Shown here piece after piece: positions 32,196-44,400 of a stretch of 64,000 bases of DNA (position 1 is its first letter; each line of letters opens with the position of its first letter). The stretch comes from Progne subis subis (Eukaryota; Chordata; Aves; Passeriformes; Hirundinidae): the NCBI GenBank assembly GCA_022316685.1, contig JAKJHU010000084.1, positions 1,683,001 to 1,747,000 of the forward strand, in the 5' to 3' direction. Below the pieces are notes generated by a model, which saw only the letters and a program-made list of their open reading frames with translations, did not search any database and had not been told where the DNA came from. A program made the translations under genes and the position numbers.

Positions 32196-35100
32196 TCTGG
32201 CCACGGCTTCTGCCACTGCCCATGTTCAGCTATCAGATAGACAAGACCACACAGTCCTCAAAAATGGACATGAGCAGAAATGAAGGAAATGTTTATTAGA
32301 AGAGGCCACATGTCACAAAGAAACCCATCATACTGATAAGCTTCAGAAAGTAATGTCCTAAGGGTCTGTGCCCATGGTCACAGAGCATCTCTAAAATCCA
32401 TGTTCTCATTTTTCTATATTTGGCTGCTGCGTATCTTTTAAAAATCCACAAGAATGACATTAAAGTGGAGCTGTTCCTTTTAGAAACAATTCTTCCTAAC
32501 TTCTGAATACTCGTCCTACATGACCACAGTAAGAATCTGTTCAATGATTATTCAGGAAATTTTTGCCTCAACATTTTAATCAAAGGAGTAGCCTGTTTCT
32601 GTCTGAGCTGAGTTTTATGAGGAGATGGAAATGAGGCCGAATTTCAGAAAATGATGATATGAGGTACCCAGCAGTAAAATTAGATCAGGCACCTCACTAA
32701 GTCAGGAGGAGCAGTTCAATAACTGGCAGGCAAAAACAATGACATTTTTGAGAACAGAGAAGGGTGTGTTTGCCACAACTTTTCACTTTCTCCTCACATG
32801 AGTTCTCAATATTTTGGATACATTTAAAAAGAAATCAGATTGGAGGACTGACACAGATTTTTTTTCCTTTGGCATTTTAAGAATAAGACAATCATCAATC
32901 TCACTTGTGGAGAGCCCCAGCTGTGCTTTAATATCCAGCAGTGCAAAAAAGTGAGAATATGCAAAATGTGAGGTTTATCCTTATAAGAAAATTACCCCAA
33001 AGATGAAAAGATTTTTCTTTACTTAAAATTGTGCTGCAATTGAGTTTAAAAGTTGGGTTCTCAATTTAAGCTTCCTTTGTTGTTTTTTTTTTAAACATCA
33101 CGGAAACATCAGAAACACAGACTGAATTAGCAATAGATGCGCCATTCTCTGACAGAAGCAGAAGCTTTTAAGACGAAAATCAAAAAAATCAATGTGAACA
33201 AAGAGTTAAACTGGTTAAAAGTATACGTGGTTACACGCATAGTGACATTGAGTTAAGTTAGTCCTATCTATCACTCTGTCTTTGCACAGGCTGACTTGGA
33301 GCCAGTCAAAACACATAGTTATTAATATTTCAGCTTAATTCTGGCTTGTCAGGTGGCAGAAGACACCAGAACCTGCGCAAAAGACAAAGACTTCCACCAA
33401 GCCCACAAGGGCGAGTCCCCGAGAGCCGCCCCACTCTCATTATCAGTGCTCCCTGTGTTCCTCTCCCTTCCAAGCTGAGAATACCAATCAGCTTTAATGC
33501 CTGGCAGGAATTATTCAGCCTGTTTGGTAAAACTGCCTTCGAGCCACATATAGGCTGTGACAAAGTTTTCTAATTAAACAGTATCATTAAGCAGCCGAGC
33601 GTACTTTTGTAAATCCCACAGCTCCCAGCTCAGGTCCTGATCCTCCTCCCACTGAACTCCAGAGGAGCAAGATCCCTGTATTTACATTTCTCCCTGTCCA
33701 GGAGATTTTAGGAATCAATAAGCAAAAGTTATTTTAAGTCTCAAAAAACATGCATTCTCTTTGGGATTCTCTGGGCAAATTGCTTATTGATTTTTCTCAG
33801 CACATACTGCTGATTTTCATAGGCCTCAGATTGGGGTTTTTTTCTGGCATTGTGTCATGTAATCATAAAAATTCTCCTCTGATACTATGGATATCACCCA
33901 AATGTATAATGTGTCTGAGTCAATATGAACACAGGCTGTCTCAGAACACCAAGGTTATAAGGTTGGCGTTACTGGAGAGCACATGGCACTCATTAAATCC
34001 CACCCCACCATCTCTGTCTGGACCAGAAGCACTGGATGCCTCAGAGAAGTGTCCACATATACCATCCTGACCTTAATGGAGGCTGAAAACATTCCAAAAA
34101 GCCCCCGCATCTTGAGTAAGTTGACTCCTACTCAAACGTCATGTTCATTCCTGGAGAGATGAAAGGCCAAAATTGCTGTGGTGTGAGGCAGGAAAGCCCC
34201 AGGGGCGACTGGATTCAGACCGTGGACAATCCCCATTCCTTCCTGAGCAAACCCTCTGGAAGCAGTAATCAGCTCCTCAGCTTCAGTCCCTGCTGCCTGT
34301 CCCTAGCACCTCTGCAGAGCTGCTTGTGAGCATTCCCACCCAAAGTGACACTTTGTCATTCTGCATTCCAAAGACACGTCCCCGTGTGCCTCCATCCAGG
34401 CCTTTGACAAGCCCAAGGAAAGCCTGTGGAATGACTGTCATCCGTGAACGGAACATGAAATATTTCAGTGAGAAAGAGAATCACAATCCAGCAGATTTGA
34501 ACACCCTAATTAACCTTCCAGGAGAGGGTCTCCCCTTCCCTGGGTTTTTAAAATAAATGAGAACAGCTCACAGGTCGATGGCAATCTCCCCACCAGGCAG
34601 ACGGGTCGGGGTGACTCAGGGAGAATTTTAAGGCTGCAACCAAATGCACATAATAGGTTGAGGGAAAGCACATCTGCCACTGCTCATCATGAGTAAGAAC
34701 AGTTTCTCAGAGCTACAACTTCCCATCACATCCTTCCAAATTATGCAAAACACTTATTTTAAATTTCCATAATTCTTTCATGAGGAAAATCTACCAACTT
34801 TTTGCCAGAAAGAAAAGTTCGTGTTTAAAGAGACTTTTTTCACCTTGCTCATCTAAGAGGACAGAAGAAACTACACTTTTTTTCCTTAACAACATCTTTG
34901 GAGTGGCCCTCCAGCAACTGTCTGTCCACCTCTGTAGATTGCTTCATCCAGAGAGAGTTGTCACATAAGGAGAGTTAATGCATCAGACAGAGACAAGCTG
35001 CAGCAACCCACACACTCTTACATATAAATAATATAGAATATGAGCTGTTTGTGTGAGCACAGAGATTTCTGCAGGGCACTTTAATATTTTGTTTACATCT

Positions 35101-35537
35101 AAAAGTAAATACAGTTCTTTAAACAGCTGCTTCATGGTCCCCAGCTGTCCGTAAATATGAAAAGCAAGTGACATTTGTTTCAAAACAGCCAGTAAATTAT
35201 ATATCTAGAACAAAAATCTAGCAACTCTGCTCACGTTGGTACTGCAGTGAAAACTTCAGCCAGAGCACAGAACCGCACTGTGCATCCATGGGAAATATTT
35301 CCACTTCTCCACTAACCACTGGTCTGGACCTTGAGGTGGGAAAAGGTCAGGGACACTTCCCTGTTGACTAGGAAGAAGTCAGGGACACTTTACCATGGAC
35401 ACTTTTCCCATGCTGTCTCATCTCCAAGTGCAGAGTGTCACCAAGCAACCAACATTCCCAGCCAGCCCCTTCACGTGATCTCCTGGACCCTCCTTGCCCC
35501 TCAAATCCCCCTTTGACCTCTCCCAGACCTTCTGCAC
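32196..35537. other. Single-copy DNA, transposon-poor
   Basis: About 3.3 kb with no recognised transposon. It includes a candidate conserved element at 33100-33260 and a short near-repeat of 'gtcagggacactt' at 35346 and 35378. Open frames (for example 33330-33573, 33750-34070, 34780-34968) lack domains. Confidence 0.55.
33100..33260. other. Candidate conserved non-coding element
   Basis: Balanced but AT-leaning sequence with unusual retained CpGs ('agacgaaaatc', 'tatacgtggttacacgcata'), 'tcaatgtgaacaaagagtt' (a SOX/FOX-like word) and 'gaattagcaatag'. No repeat match. The suggestion rests only on motif density and retained CpG in a CpG-poor background. Confidence 0.25.
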
Positions 35538-36255
35538 TGTGTTGGGATGGCATGGCCAGGTTTTGGGGGTGAGGTGGCTACAGGGGTGGCTTCTGTGAGC
35601 AGCTGCCATAAGCTTTCCCAGTGTCCAGCAGAGCCAATTCCAGCCAGCTCCAGGAGGGACCCACCGCCAGCCAAGGCCGAGCCCAGCAGGAATGATGGTA
35701 GCATCTCTGGGATAGCAGGTGTAAGAAGGAAAAAAAATGTTATTGGGCAGATGGAACCACTGCCAGAGAAGACTTGGGACAGAATATGAGAGAGGAACAG
35801 CTCTGCAGACACCAGGATCAGTGCAAAAGGAAGGGCAGGATCTGCTCCAGGTGCTGTAGCTGAGAATCCCCTGTACCTGCGGGGAAGCCCGGGGTGAAGC
35901 AGCTGTGCCCCTGCAGTCCGTGGAGAGCACAGGGGTGCAGAGATGCACCTGTAGCCCCCAGAGGAGCCCACACCAGGGCAGGGGACGTCCAAAAGAAGCT
36001 GTGATCTCATGAGAAGCCCATGCAGGAGCAGGATCCTGGCAGGGAACAGCAGACCCCTGCAAGGAGGAGTCCTGCACACTGGAGCAGGTTTGCTGGTATT
36101 TTAGACCCTGTGGGGAACCCAGACTGGAGCAGGATGTGCCTGAAGGACTGAGCCTGTGGAAGAGTGACCCATGTGGCTGCAGTCTGTGGAGAACTCTTGC
36201 CCTTGGGATGGACCCACATTGGAGAAGCTCCTGGAGAACTGCCTCCACAGGGAAC
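35538..36255 (+). mobile_element. Endogenous retrovirus LTR, 3'-truncated (sense)
   Basis: I recognise this as a common avian endogenous-retrovirus LTR family, probably ERVL-like; the exact family name is uncertain. It opens near 35538 with 'tgtgttgggatggcatggcc' and continues 'aggggtggcttctgtgagca', 'gctgccataagctttcccag', 'cagacaccaggatcagtgca' and 'aaggaagggcaggatctgct'. Its second half contains six degenerate units of about 50 bp built around 'gaggagcccacaccagggca'-like phrases (starts near 35961, 36011, 36064, 36112, 36160, 36206). The R/U5 end and poly(A) signal expected downstream are missing, and no internal viral genes adjoin it. Frames of 285 and 192 codons antisense to it (35418-36275, 35501-36079) are side effects of its GC-rich composition. 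Confidence 0.8.
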
Positions 36256-36281
36256 AGAGAGTGAGCAGGAAGCATAAAAGC

Positions 36282-36375
36282 CCAGAATGGTTTGGAATGG
36301 AAAGGACCTTAAAACTCACCTTGTCGCATGGGCAGGGATACCTTCCATTAGACCAGGTTGCTTGGAGTTTTACAC
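36282..36375 (-). mobile_element. CR1 LINE 3' end fragment (antisense)
   Basis: Reverse-complement CR1 end: 'cagaatggtttggaatggaa', 'aggaccttaaaactcacctt', 'gcatgggcagggataccttc' and 'cattagaccaggttgcttgg'. It starts less than 30 bp after the end of the truncated LTR, so the CR1 insertion or a linked deletion may have removed the LTR end. Confidence 0.88.
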
Positions 36376-39300
36376 ACCTGAACACTGTCTGATTTTTTCC
36401 CAGTGACAGCAATTGTTACATAAAAAGAAATATAAACCTTTCGTGTCCTGACTTTGATGATATTAAAACAAACTCATTCTGAGTGGGCTGACTTGTCACG
36501 CTTTCTAGATCATCCCCAATTCCTCCTCATTATTTACCACTTCATCAGCCCTCTGTCATCTCCACGCTTTATCTGCATTGAGGTTGCTGTGCTTCTAGAT
36601 AAAAATATTCAATAGCTTCTGCCTACGCTTAATCCAGGCAGACCTCGGCTCTGGGGAGAGAAAATCAGAAAAAAATCTGAATAGTTGTTCTGCAGTAACA
36701 ACATCTTGAGCTGTGCCTGTCAGGTTTCAATCCAATTAATGTGAACTTCCCTGACATGGTATCACTTGCTCTTTTACAGAATATCAAGCAGACTGGGTTA
36801 AATGCCTTATAAAAGTCCACTGGACTAAGTATATCAAGCTCCCCTCTTCCTTTGCCACCTACATTTGTAATCTTCTCATGATTGAACAAGTCCAGAGCCT
36901 ATTTCCATAAACCATGTCCTATCGTGATTGTTCTAATCCCATCCCCTCATTCCATATTAATTGAATAACATATTAGATCCATAACTGATGTCATGCTGCC
37001 CAAGCTGGAAATGCTCAGATGACATGTAGACTGTGATGCAGAGTGTCATTCTTCCTGAATATTTCATCGTGTTGCCATTTCTGAGTCACTATTAGAGATT
37101 TTGTCACCTCTGTCTTCCAGTGGGCCTGTAAGGGTTTCATCTTCCAAAGATACAGAAGAAAATCCTGCTGCCAGCTGTGGTTCTTTCTCAGTGTTTTAGG
37201 TTCCATATCATATTGCTAGCTCATTTCTTTTTTTGTCCCTATTTGTGTTGCTTTATTCCCTTTTAATTTCCTTCATTTCTTCACTGAACACCCTTCCTCC
37301 CCTATTGCTGCATTGTGGCATTTTGGTGGGAAGGCTCCAAACCCCATCCATATTTTATTCTTTCAGATCTTCTTGACAACATATTTTTAGCTTTTAACTT
37401 CTTCCACTTGAAGAACTTTTCCATTAAGTACATAGGGACTGCCTCCTATCTGCACCAACAAACCACTTTGGGATCCTCAGCAACAAGCATCTCCCATCCC
37501 ACAGAGTGATTTGTCTCCATTCCTCATCAAAAAAGGTCCCAAACCAAGGTGCACTGAGGAAGATACAACAATTTTTCTGTTAGGAAATGATCTCTGGCAG
37601 TTTGAGAAGACTGCAGAGGATTAACCAAAGACCTCCTCTGTGCCACAGGATAAGTTTGCATCATTCCTCAGTGCCCCATCCCTCAGGAACAGGAAACTGA
37701 GGTTGTCCACTGGACCTGAAAGCACTGTGGGGTTGTGAGAGGCATTGAGATTGAGCTTCTCCTCTTCCCAGGATTGTCCCACGGGCACAAACTCTTGTCA
37801 ATGCATTTTTGGATAAAGATGTGCAACTGAGTATGGAAAAGTTTGGCCCACCTGCACACTTCATTTTCCTAAGCACAGCTTTTCAGCCTTACCCAGGACA
37901 ATCAAAAAGAAAGGACAGAGCCTAAATCAAAAAGAACTTGGCATCCTGAAGATCACCCTGAAGGCCACTGTTCTTTGTCACAGCACAGATGGGATCTGTG
38001 TACCTCCACATTCCTACCAAAATCAATCATTCCTTGAGATGACAACTCATTAATCTGATATGAACTCCCAAACTCTTACTGCACTCAGCCCAAGGAGAGT
38101 CTAAAGAGAGTTCTACCCTCCTCCAACAGCAAACTTCCCAAGGAATCTCTGAAACTGGGGTAGGTCCAAAGAAAAGGGGTGTTTGAAATAATAGGAAAAG
38201 TGCAAGGAGACTTGAATTTTTAGAAATCAGGTAATTGAATATGTGATTTCCCTGGCCCATGCTACATTCAGTAGTTCTATCAGCACCATGTGTTAAATAC
38301 TAAAAAAGAATTAATTTGGTGGAGCTGTGAACTGGCATTGGCGTCACCACCTCCACTGACAACGTCATGTTGATATGGGGCTTGTGTTCTTCTGCAAACT
38401 CCAGCAGAGATCATCAAGGACTACTCACAGAATGTTTGCAAAGCCTCCCTCCCTGCCTGGTGTCACCAATTTCCGTGGAAAAACCTCCTGAGCACCTTGT
38501 TCATTTTAATGGAATACCTGTTGTCTCAGCATCTCTGTCAGAGGAGTTCACACCTCTTTGTCCTCAGCTCCCCCTCTTCTGCTCACAGTTCTGTAGGAAT
38601 ATCTGGGCAGAGGGTAATAAGCCCACCTTCCACTAAGTTTGCTGAATTAGGCTGATATCTTGGAAATGGTTGTAAGCTTTTCCCCTTTTCTTCTTTATCT
38701 GTCACTGCAGAGACAGCCTGGGAGAAGAGATTTCATTTCTGAAGCTGGCCAGCAGTAAGTTTTGTCCTGAACTATATTTATTTTTGTGTTTCCAAAAGTT
38801 TCCAGTCAGAGTATCAAGTTTAGCTCTTATCAGATAATTACACAGCACTTGCCTCCTGAGGCAATTTTAAATCAATCTCAGGAAAGGCAGTAACTATACA
38901 CTGTAGATAATTATAGTCCATTAAAGTACCTTAAGATTAGATTCAGAGATCACTAATCACACAAGGTCATAAATGTACTGCACCTTTCCGTGCTGGTGTC
39001 TGAATTTTGATATGTAGCCCTTTTGCAGGAAAAAAATTTCTTCTAGCATTTTTTATTGAGCAAAATATCAGATGCAAATAGCAAACTAATTAGAAACACG
39101 CTAAATTATTGCCCTAAAAGTTATCTCGGTTCTCACCAGTCAGTCACAGAGCGAGAATCGAGCATAAAGCAAGACTGTCATTTTAAAGATACTCTTGACA
39201 AAACATGTCATATTTTACATTTAAAATGATGTCTAACCAAATGCCTTCCTTACTCCGGGAAAATGGTTCCTTTAATTGCTGTGAGAGATGTGTGAAGTGT

Positions 39301-40089
39301 GCCTGCCAAGGATTTGATCAAATGAAGAAGCTCCTCGCGCACCTCACCAAGCGGAAATTCTCCAACTCAATGTTTTCCCTGTGGCAAAACATCATTTTTG
39401 CTCAAAACACATCAAATCCATTAAGGCAATCAAAGCAAATCTCTCTGAGGTCAGGTTGTCCCCAGCTGTAACGCTCCCAGTTCTGTGATCACACCTGTGC
39501 TGTGGCTGTGCGGTGCCTTGTGCCTGGTGATCACCAGTGAGAGCCCTCGGCTGCTGCTCCCCTGTGGCCTTGTCACCATGCCTGGGGCCAGGTCCAAGCA
39601 CTGCCACACCAACAGACCCTGAGGCAGGACGTCTCAGCCCTGACTTGTCCACGGAACAACCACAGCTGGGCTTAGATGTGACCCTGGAACAGATTTATCC
39701 AACCCAAGCCAAGCTGTATCTGTCGGCTTTTAACTAATGTAAACCAGTCTGGGAAAATGGAATGGCATAAAACATCAAACAACTTGGACTAAGGTCACCA
39801 CCAGGTCTTTTGTGTCATGACAAGATGGCTTATCTAAGACATTTCACCTTTATCTTTGTTTTCTGGGTACACTGCGTGAGATTTTCTCTTCCCTGCCCTA
39901 TGCAGTTCCTCTTCCTGCTGCCTCCCAACCTGCTCACCACCCTCAGGCTGATACTTGGCACTTCAGCTTAACTGAACTCCAGTTTGCCTCTCAGGTTTGT
40001 CCTAGGGCCGACTTTCCTGGGTGCATTTTATGAGCAGCACATGAAGCAATGGCTGCAGCGTCCCAGGAGGGGTGTCCACAGGCCATCCC
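36376..40089. other. Single-copy DNA, transposon-poor
   Basis: About 3.7 kb. It contains AT-rich parts (36400-37320), a candidate conserved element at 39060-39215 and a GC-richer part at 39440-39680. Frames (for example 37315-37509, 38367-38636, 39205-39471, 39392-39652) have no domain features. No gene supported. Confidence 0.55.
39060..39215. other. Candidate conserved non-coding element
   Basis: Includes an octamer-like 'agatgcaaatagc', homeodomain-like 'aaactaattag', and retained CpGs ('acacgctaaatt', 'gagcgagaatcgagcataaa'). It is free of repeats. Conservation is inferred, not shown. Confidence 0.28.
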
Positions 40090-40372
40090 TGCCCTGGGGC
40101 AAGGGATGGAGGGACAGGACACAGGGAATGGCTCCCACTGCCAGAGGGCAGGGACAGATGGGATATGGGGACGAAATCCTTCCCTCTGAGGGTGGGGAGG
40201 CCCTAGCATAGGTTGCCCAGGGAAGCTGTGACTGCCCCTGGAAGTTTCCAAGGCCATATGGGATGAAGCTTGGAGCAACCTGGGGTACTGAAAAGTGTCC
40301 TTGCCCGTGGCAGGGGATTGAAAAGATGATTTTTAAGTTCCCTTCTAACCCAAATCATTCTGTGTCTCTACA
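40090..40372 (+). mobile_element. CR1 LINE 3' fragment, about 280 bp (sense)
   Basis: Runs from 'agggacaggacacagggaat' and 'ccagagggcagggacagatg' through 'gagggtggggaggccctagc', 'gcccagggaagctgtgactg', 'cttggagcaacctggggtac' and 'tgcccgtggcaggggattga' to 'taacccaaatcattctgtgt'. A full tail with moderate divergence. Confidence 0.94.
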
Positions 40373-40742
40373 AAAAGACAGTGGAAAGTAAAGATTTACC
40401 CTACACTCAAAACCAAACCTTGACCTGATGCAGTTGTAACCCAGCCTTGCTGATTCCACAGTTGGCAGAATGCAACTGATTTGTGGCTGGTGGCTCCCCA
40501 GATCTCACAAGAGTGAAATCCCTGCTCAGAGGAGATATCAGATAGTGCAGGCAGCTCTGGATTACCTTGGGACTAAGTCAAATGTTCCAGGGATCTCCAA
40601 CTGATATTTTAAAGGCCCCTGCTCTCTACCAATACTTTAAACTTTTTATTCCCATACAGCATGAAAGCATATATTAAAAAAGAAGAATTGGCCTTGGGAT
40701 AAACAATCTGGTTTTGCAATGACCCCACATATTAGTATCAGG
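40373..40742. other. Single-copy spacer
   Basis: About 370 bp between a CR1 tail and the A/C-rich tract. Nothing recognised. Confidence 0.5.
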
Positions 40743-40835
40743 AAAAAAACAAAACAAAACAAAACAAAACAACAACAACAACAACAAAAGAGAACAAAAC
40801 AAAAAAAAACCAAAACAAAACCAAAAAAAAAAAAA
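40743..40835 (+). repeat. (AAAAC)n/(AAC)n A-rich tract
   Basis: Five AAAAC units, then five AAC units, then degenerate A-rich sequence ending in A13. It lies 36 bp from the LTR that follows. Confidence 0.93.
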
Positions 40836-40867
40836 GTGGGAGGGATATTTGGGATGGCGATGAGAGA

Positions 40868-41286
40868 TCTCTGGAGTCCAGGGCAGCTCTTGAAACGTGG
40901 TTTATTGCATAGCTCATGAGTACAAGAGCTTTGCTTAAGCTGCCAGCCACAGCTAAAAGCGTGCCCGAAAAGAGGCCTCAGTTCTTGTTACAATATATTA
41001 TATCTCCTTCTGTGTTAAATATTCTAGCTTACACTAACCAACCAGTACAAGACACAAATCCTACAGAATTTACATACAGCCTATAAGAACTACTACATTA
41101 CCATCCTGTGCCACACTCCAAACCCTAAAAGCTACTTTCTAGACTCCTTTTCCCTGGCACATTGGCAGGGCTCCTTCCCCTTGGACCCTTGGCATCCCTT
41201 TGCTTGCCAGGGGTATTGCTCAATCAACAGGGATCTTGCCTTCAGCTAAGTCAATCAGTGTCTTCCAGCTGGGCATCCTACATCTC
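40868..41286 (-). mobile_element. Endogenous retrovirus solo LTR, minus orientation, with 4-bp target duplication
   Basis: The proposed LTR is 40872-41282 (411 bp). It opens with TG ('tggagtccagggcagctc') and closes with CA ('ctgggcatcctaca'), and TCTC flanks it on both sides (40868-40871, 41283-41286). On the minus strand it begins TGTAGG and has an AATAAA poly(A) signal (complement of 40901-40906) about 30 nt before its end, the layout of a U3-R-U5 unit. A TATA-like stretch lies near 40999-41010 ('acaatatattatatctcc' on the plus strand). No viral genes adjoin. The family name is not recognised with certainty. A four-base match alone could be chance, but the TG/CA ends and AATAAA support it. 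Confidence 0.72.
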
Positions 41287-41385
41287 AAAGCTCGCTTTCA
41301 TTTGTATTTCACTTGTAGGTTTCATGCTGTTAGGATCTTTTGCCAAGCAATCATATTTGTAAGGTTTTCCTGTTCCACCTCTCTG

Positions 41386-41387
<2 letters not shown>
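41287..41387. other. Spacer between LTR and poly(A)
   Basis: About 100 bp of uncertain origin between the LTR end and an A37 run. It could be single-copy sequence or a piece of the same retroviral element. Confidence 0.4.

Positions 41388-41424
<37 letters not shown>
41388..41424 (+). repeat. Poly(A) run, 37 nt
   Basis: Uninterrupted A37, the longest homopolymer in the window. On the minus strand it would read as poly-phenylalanine in an unsupported 62-codon frame. Confidence 0.95.
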
Positions 41425-41426
<2 letters not shown>

Positions 41427-44400
41427 ACAAACGATAAGTAAGTGCTTCTATATGACATGAAGTCATTTAGTGCCACTTGGACCAAGTCACCCTGTACTGG
41501 GGGCTTTTCCTACCTGTGGAATTGTCATTTCTCAGGTTTTCTATAAGTTATTTCTCCTAGCTCTGGTTGCACAAAGTAGTTTGACATCAAGTACTATTCC
41601 TTGAGAAGAAATTGCACACTTTTTCCAAAGCCCCATCTCTCTAGATTAGTTATATTCAAGGATTAACCTTTCTTCTAATATTTGATGTCAAAATAACAAA
41701 GGGGAATTTACGAGAGTTCTTCCAGGGTTTCAGGAAACTGCCCACAGCCAGACCAGAAACAATAATTATAAACATTAAAAAAAAAAACAAAAATATATTC
41801 ACCTGCCTCACCCAGCATTCCACATTCATTAAGGCAAAGTCAGAATCTCTGAAGTATTTTAAATTCCTTTCTTTTAAATCACAGAATCTACTTTCCTTAA
41901 AAGAAAACTCTGGGTGCTCCCACAGAAGGAAACTTTCCCCAGAGCCATGAAGGCCGGCTTCCTCCTCCATCCTGTGCATCCAGACCTGATCCCTCAGAAT
42001 TCCCCCATGGCCCATCACGAGGGGATTCATCTCACCCAGTACCAGGCAGTTCATCTGAGCTGGTTGTTCACACTGCTGCTATTAGAGATTTCTCACACTA
42101 GAGAGAAACTGGCACTCTCAGAGAGTAATCACCTAATTTCCTTAGCCATCCCCTGCAGAATGAGATTAATTTGTGGTACAGTAGCTCCCTAACCTCAGTC
42201 AGAATCCGTGAAGTGTTCGTGCAGAAATACCCAAAAACTGCTGACTTCTTTCACATGCAGAGAGCTGGCTCATTAATTTTTGGCTTGCGCATAATTAAAG
42301 ACACTAAGGAAGCCTGAAATGACACGGATTCCACATTCCTACAGCCAACACAGAGAACACGGCAGCATTTTCACCCAAAATGCCTGCTTTTGGGGCTGCT
42401 GTAAATGGGTTGTAAACATAGGGCACATGCAATAAACTCATTGTTGTAAAGGTGAGAAGACAGAAATCCTCTGTACAAGGCAAAGATTTGTATGTAAGAA
42501 TACAAACCAGGATTTTGAAACAATGAAGATAACCTGGGGGTTTATGTTTTCTTCTAATTCAATAGCTCACACACACTTAACATGGCAAACATGAGCAGCT
42601 CCCCTCATGAGGGAAGCTGCTCAACAGGACACTCAGGTTTGCACAGAAGTCATTGTAGGACTGGGAGCTGTGTGACCACAATGTCAACAGAGGAACACAG
42701 AGAAATCAATTTATTAGATTTTTTTTTTTTTTTTAAGTATCTGAATTATCTCAGAAATTGCAAACTGATTTAACTTTCAAAGCTGAGCTTTAGGAAGCTC
42801 ATCTGGAATATATTATTAACCAGGAGTATTATAAATGTTACATGGTAATGACTGAAGCCCTCGGTGAGATCAGGGTTGCCTTGTGTTTGCTTCATACAAC
42901 TCAGTACGGAAAAAATCCCAACTGCTAAAACATTTACAGTCTTGAGAGACAAGGCAGAAAAAAGGCAGAGGAAACACAGACAAAATTAAGTAATAAGTCT
43001 ATGAGTAAACAGCAGGGCCATGATGAAATCAGCAGCAGAATCGACGCCTCTCACATCCCAAATCAGTACCTTGTACACAAAATCATTATATTCTAATTAA
43101 AAATCTTTATCTGTAATAGTTGAACACGGCATAAACCTGAGCTCCATTTCTAGGAGAATGACATCTCAAAACAATATTCTGGAGAAAATTTTAAGCACAA
43201 GGGAGAAATTCTCCCGGGTACAACATTTATCATCATGTGCTGAGCATTAAGGAAATCACCAGCATGGTTTGAACAAGGCTCCAGTGAATCGAGCAGGAAC
43301 CCTCATGCTGGAATTCGCTCCCTGGAAACTCCGGAAAACCTGGCTTTTCCGCAACATTCATTATGTTACACTCCAGCTATGTTTCAGTCACGTTTAGATT
43401 TTTCTCTGCAATGCTTTAACTGTGAGTTTTCAAACAAGTCAAGATCCAGGGGATCTGAAGAAAAGCCCGTCCCTTCCCGAACTGTCCTACTAGAGTAACA
43501 CCTGGAGTAGGGTTTAGAGGTCCGAAACAAACATTCATTTCCTTGACAATGCAAATCAATTAGGGGAACAATCCACTTGGCATTGCTAATCCCCCATTTG
43601 TGATCCTATTGATGTTGAGTGAACAGTGCCACCAGACAGAAAAACCAATCAGGAAACCGCCAAAAAAGTCCTCCCAGAACGCGTTATGGTCTAAAAAATA
43701 CAATTAATAAACTGCAGATTAAAATACAGGCAAAAATTTAGTGTCAGATCTCACAGGACTGAAGTGTGAGCTGAGATGTGGGATCACTGAGAGTGACCAG
43801 GAGCACAGTGAGACCTTCAAAGAATTTGCACAAAATCTAGTGAGTTTTGGTGACTTTTACTTAGCTCTAGCTAAGAAACTGAGGAGAGAAATTAAAGTCC
43901 ATCTTCCCCTGTGCCTTTACTCATTACTGGAGGAGCACTTTTGTGAGTGATCCAAGGAGGAAAAAAGAGAAAGGAAAAACCCAAACCACAGAAAATATCT
44001 ATACACTGCACTCATCTACCCAGAAGTGAGAATGTTTCATTTCCTGCTCTGCCCAAGTGAAATCAAGGCTATTCTTCTTTTGGGCCAGGAAAGATGATCT
44101 CCAACACAAACCAGGAAAATTCTTCAGGATGCTCAGAACAAGGAGAAGAAAAGCTAATTGGAACCTGACTTTGCAAAGCAGTGCCTGACACATTCCTGGG
44201 AGTCCTGCCTAGCCCCAATCCTTGTGATGAAATCTACTTAGAAATTTCAGCTAATTACTGTATAATTTAAATACTTTTACAGGAAAGAAGGGTCATTCCT
44301 CCCCGGGCCCATTCTGCACACAGCAGGAAAGAGCCTTGCAAAGTTCTTCTGTTTGTAAAATGAAATTCATGTTTGCTGAAGGTGGTGTCACCACTCTTCC

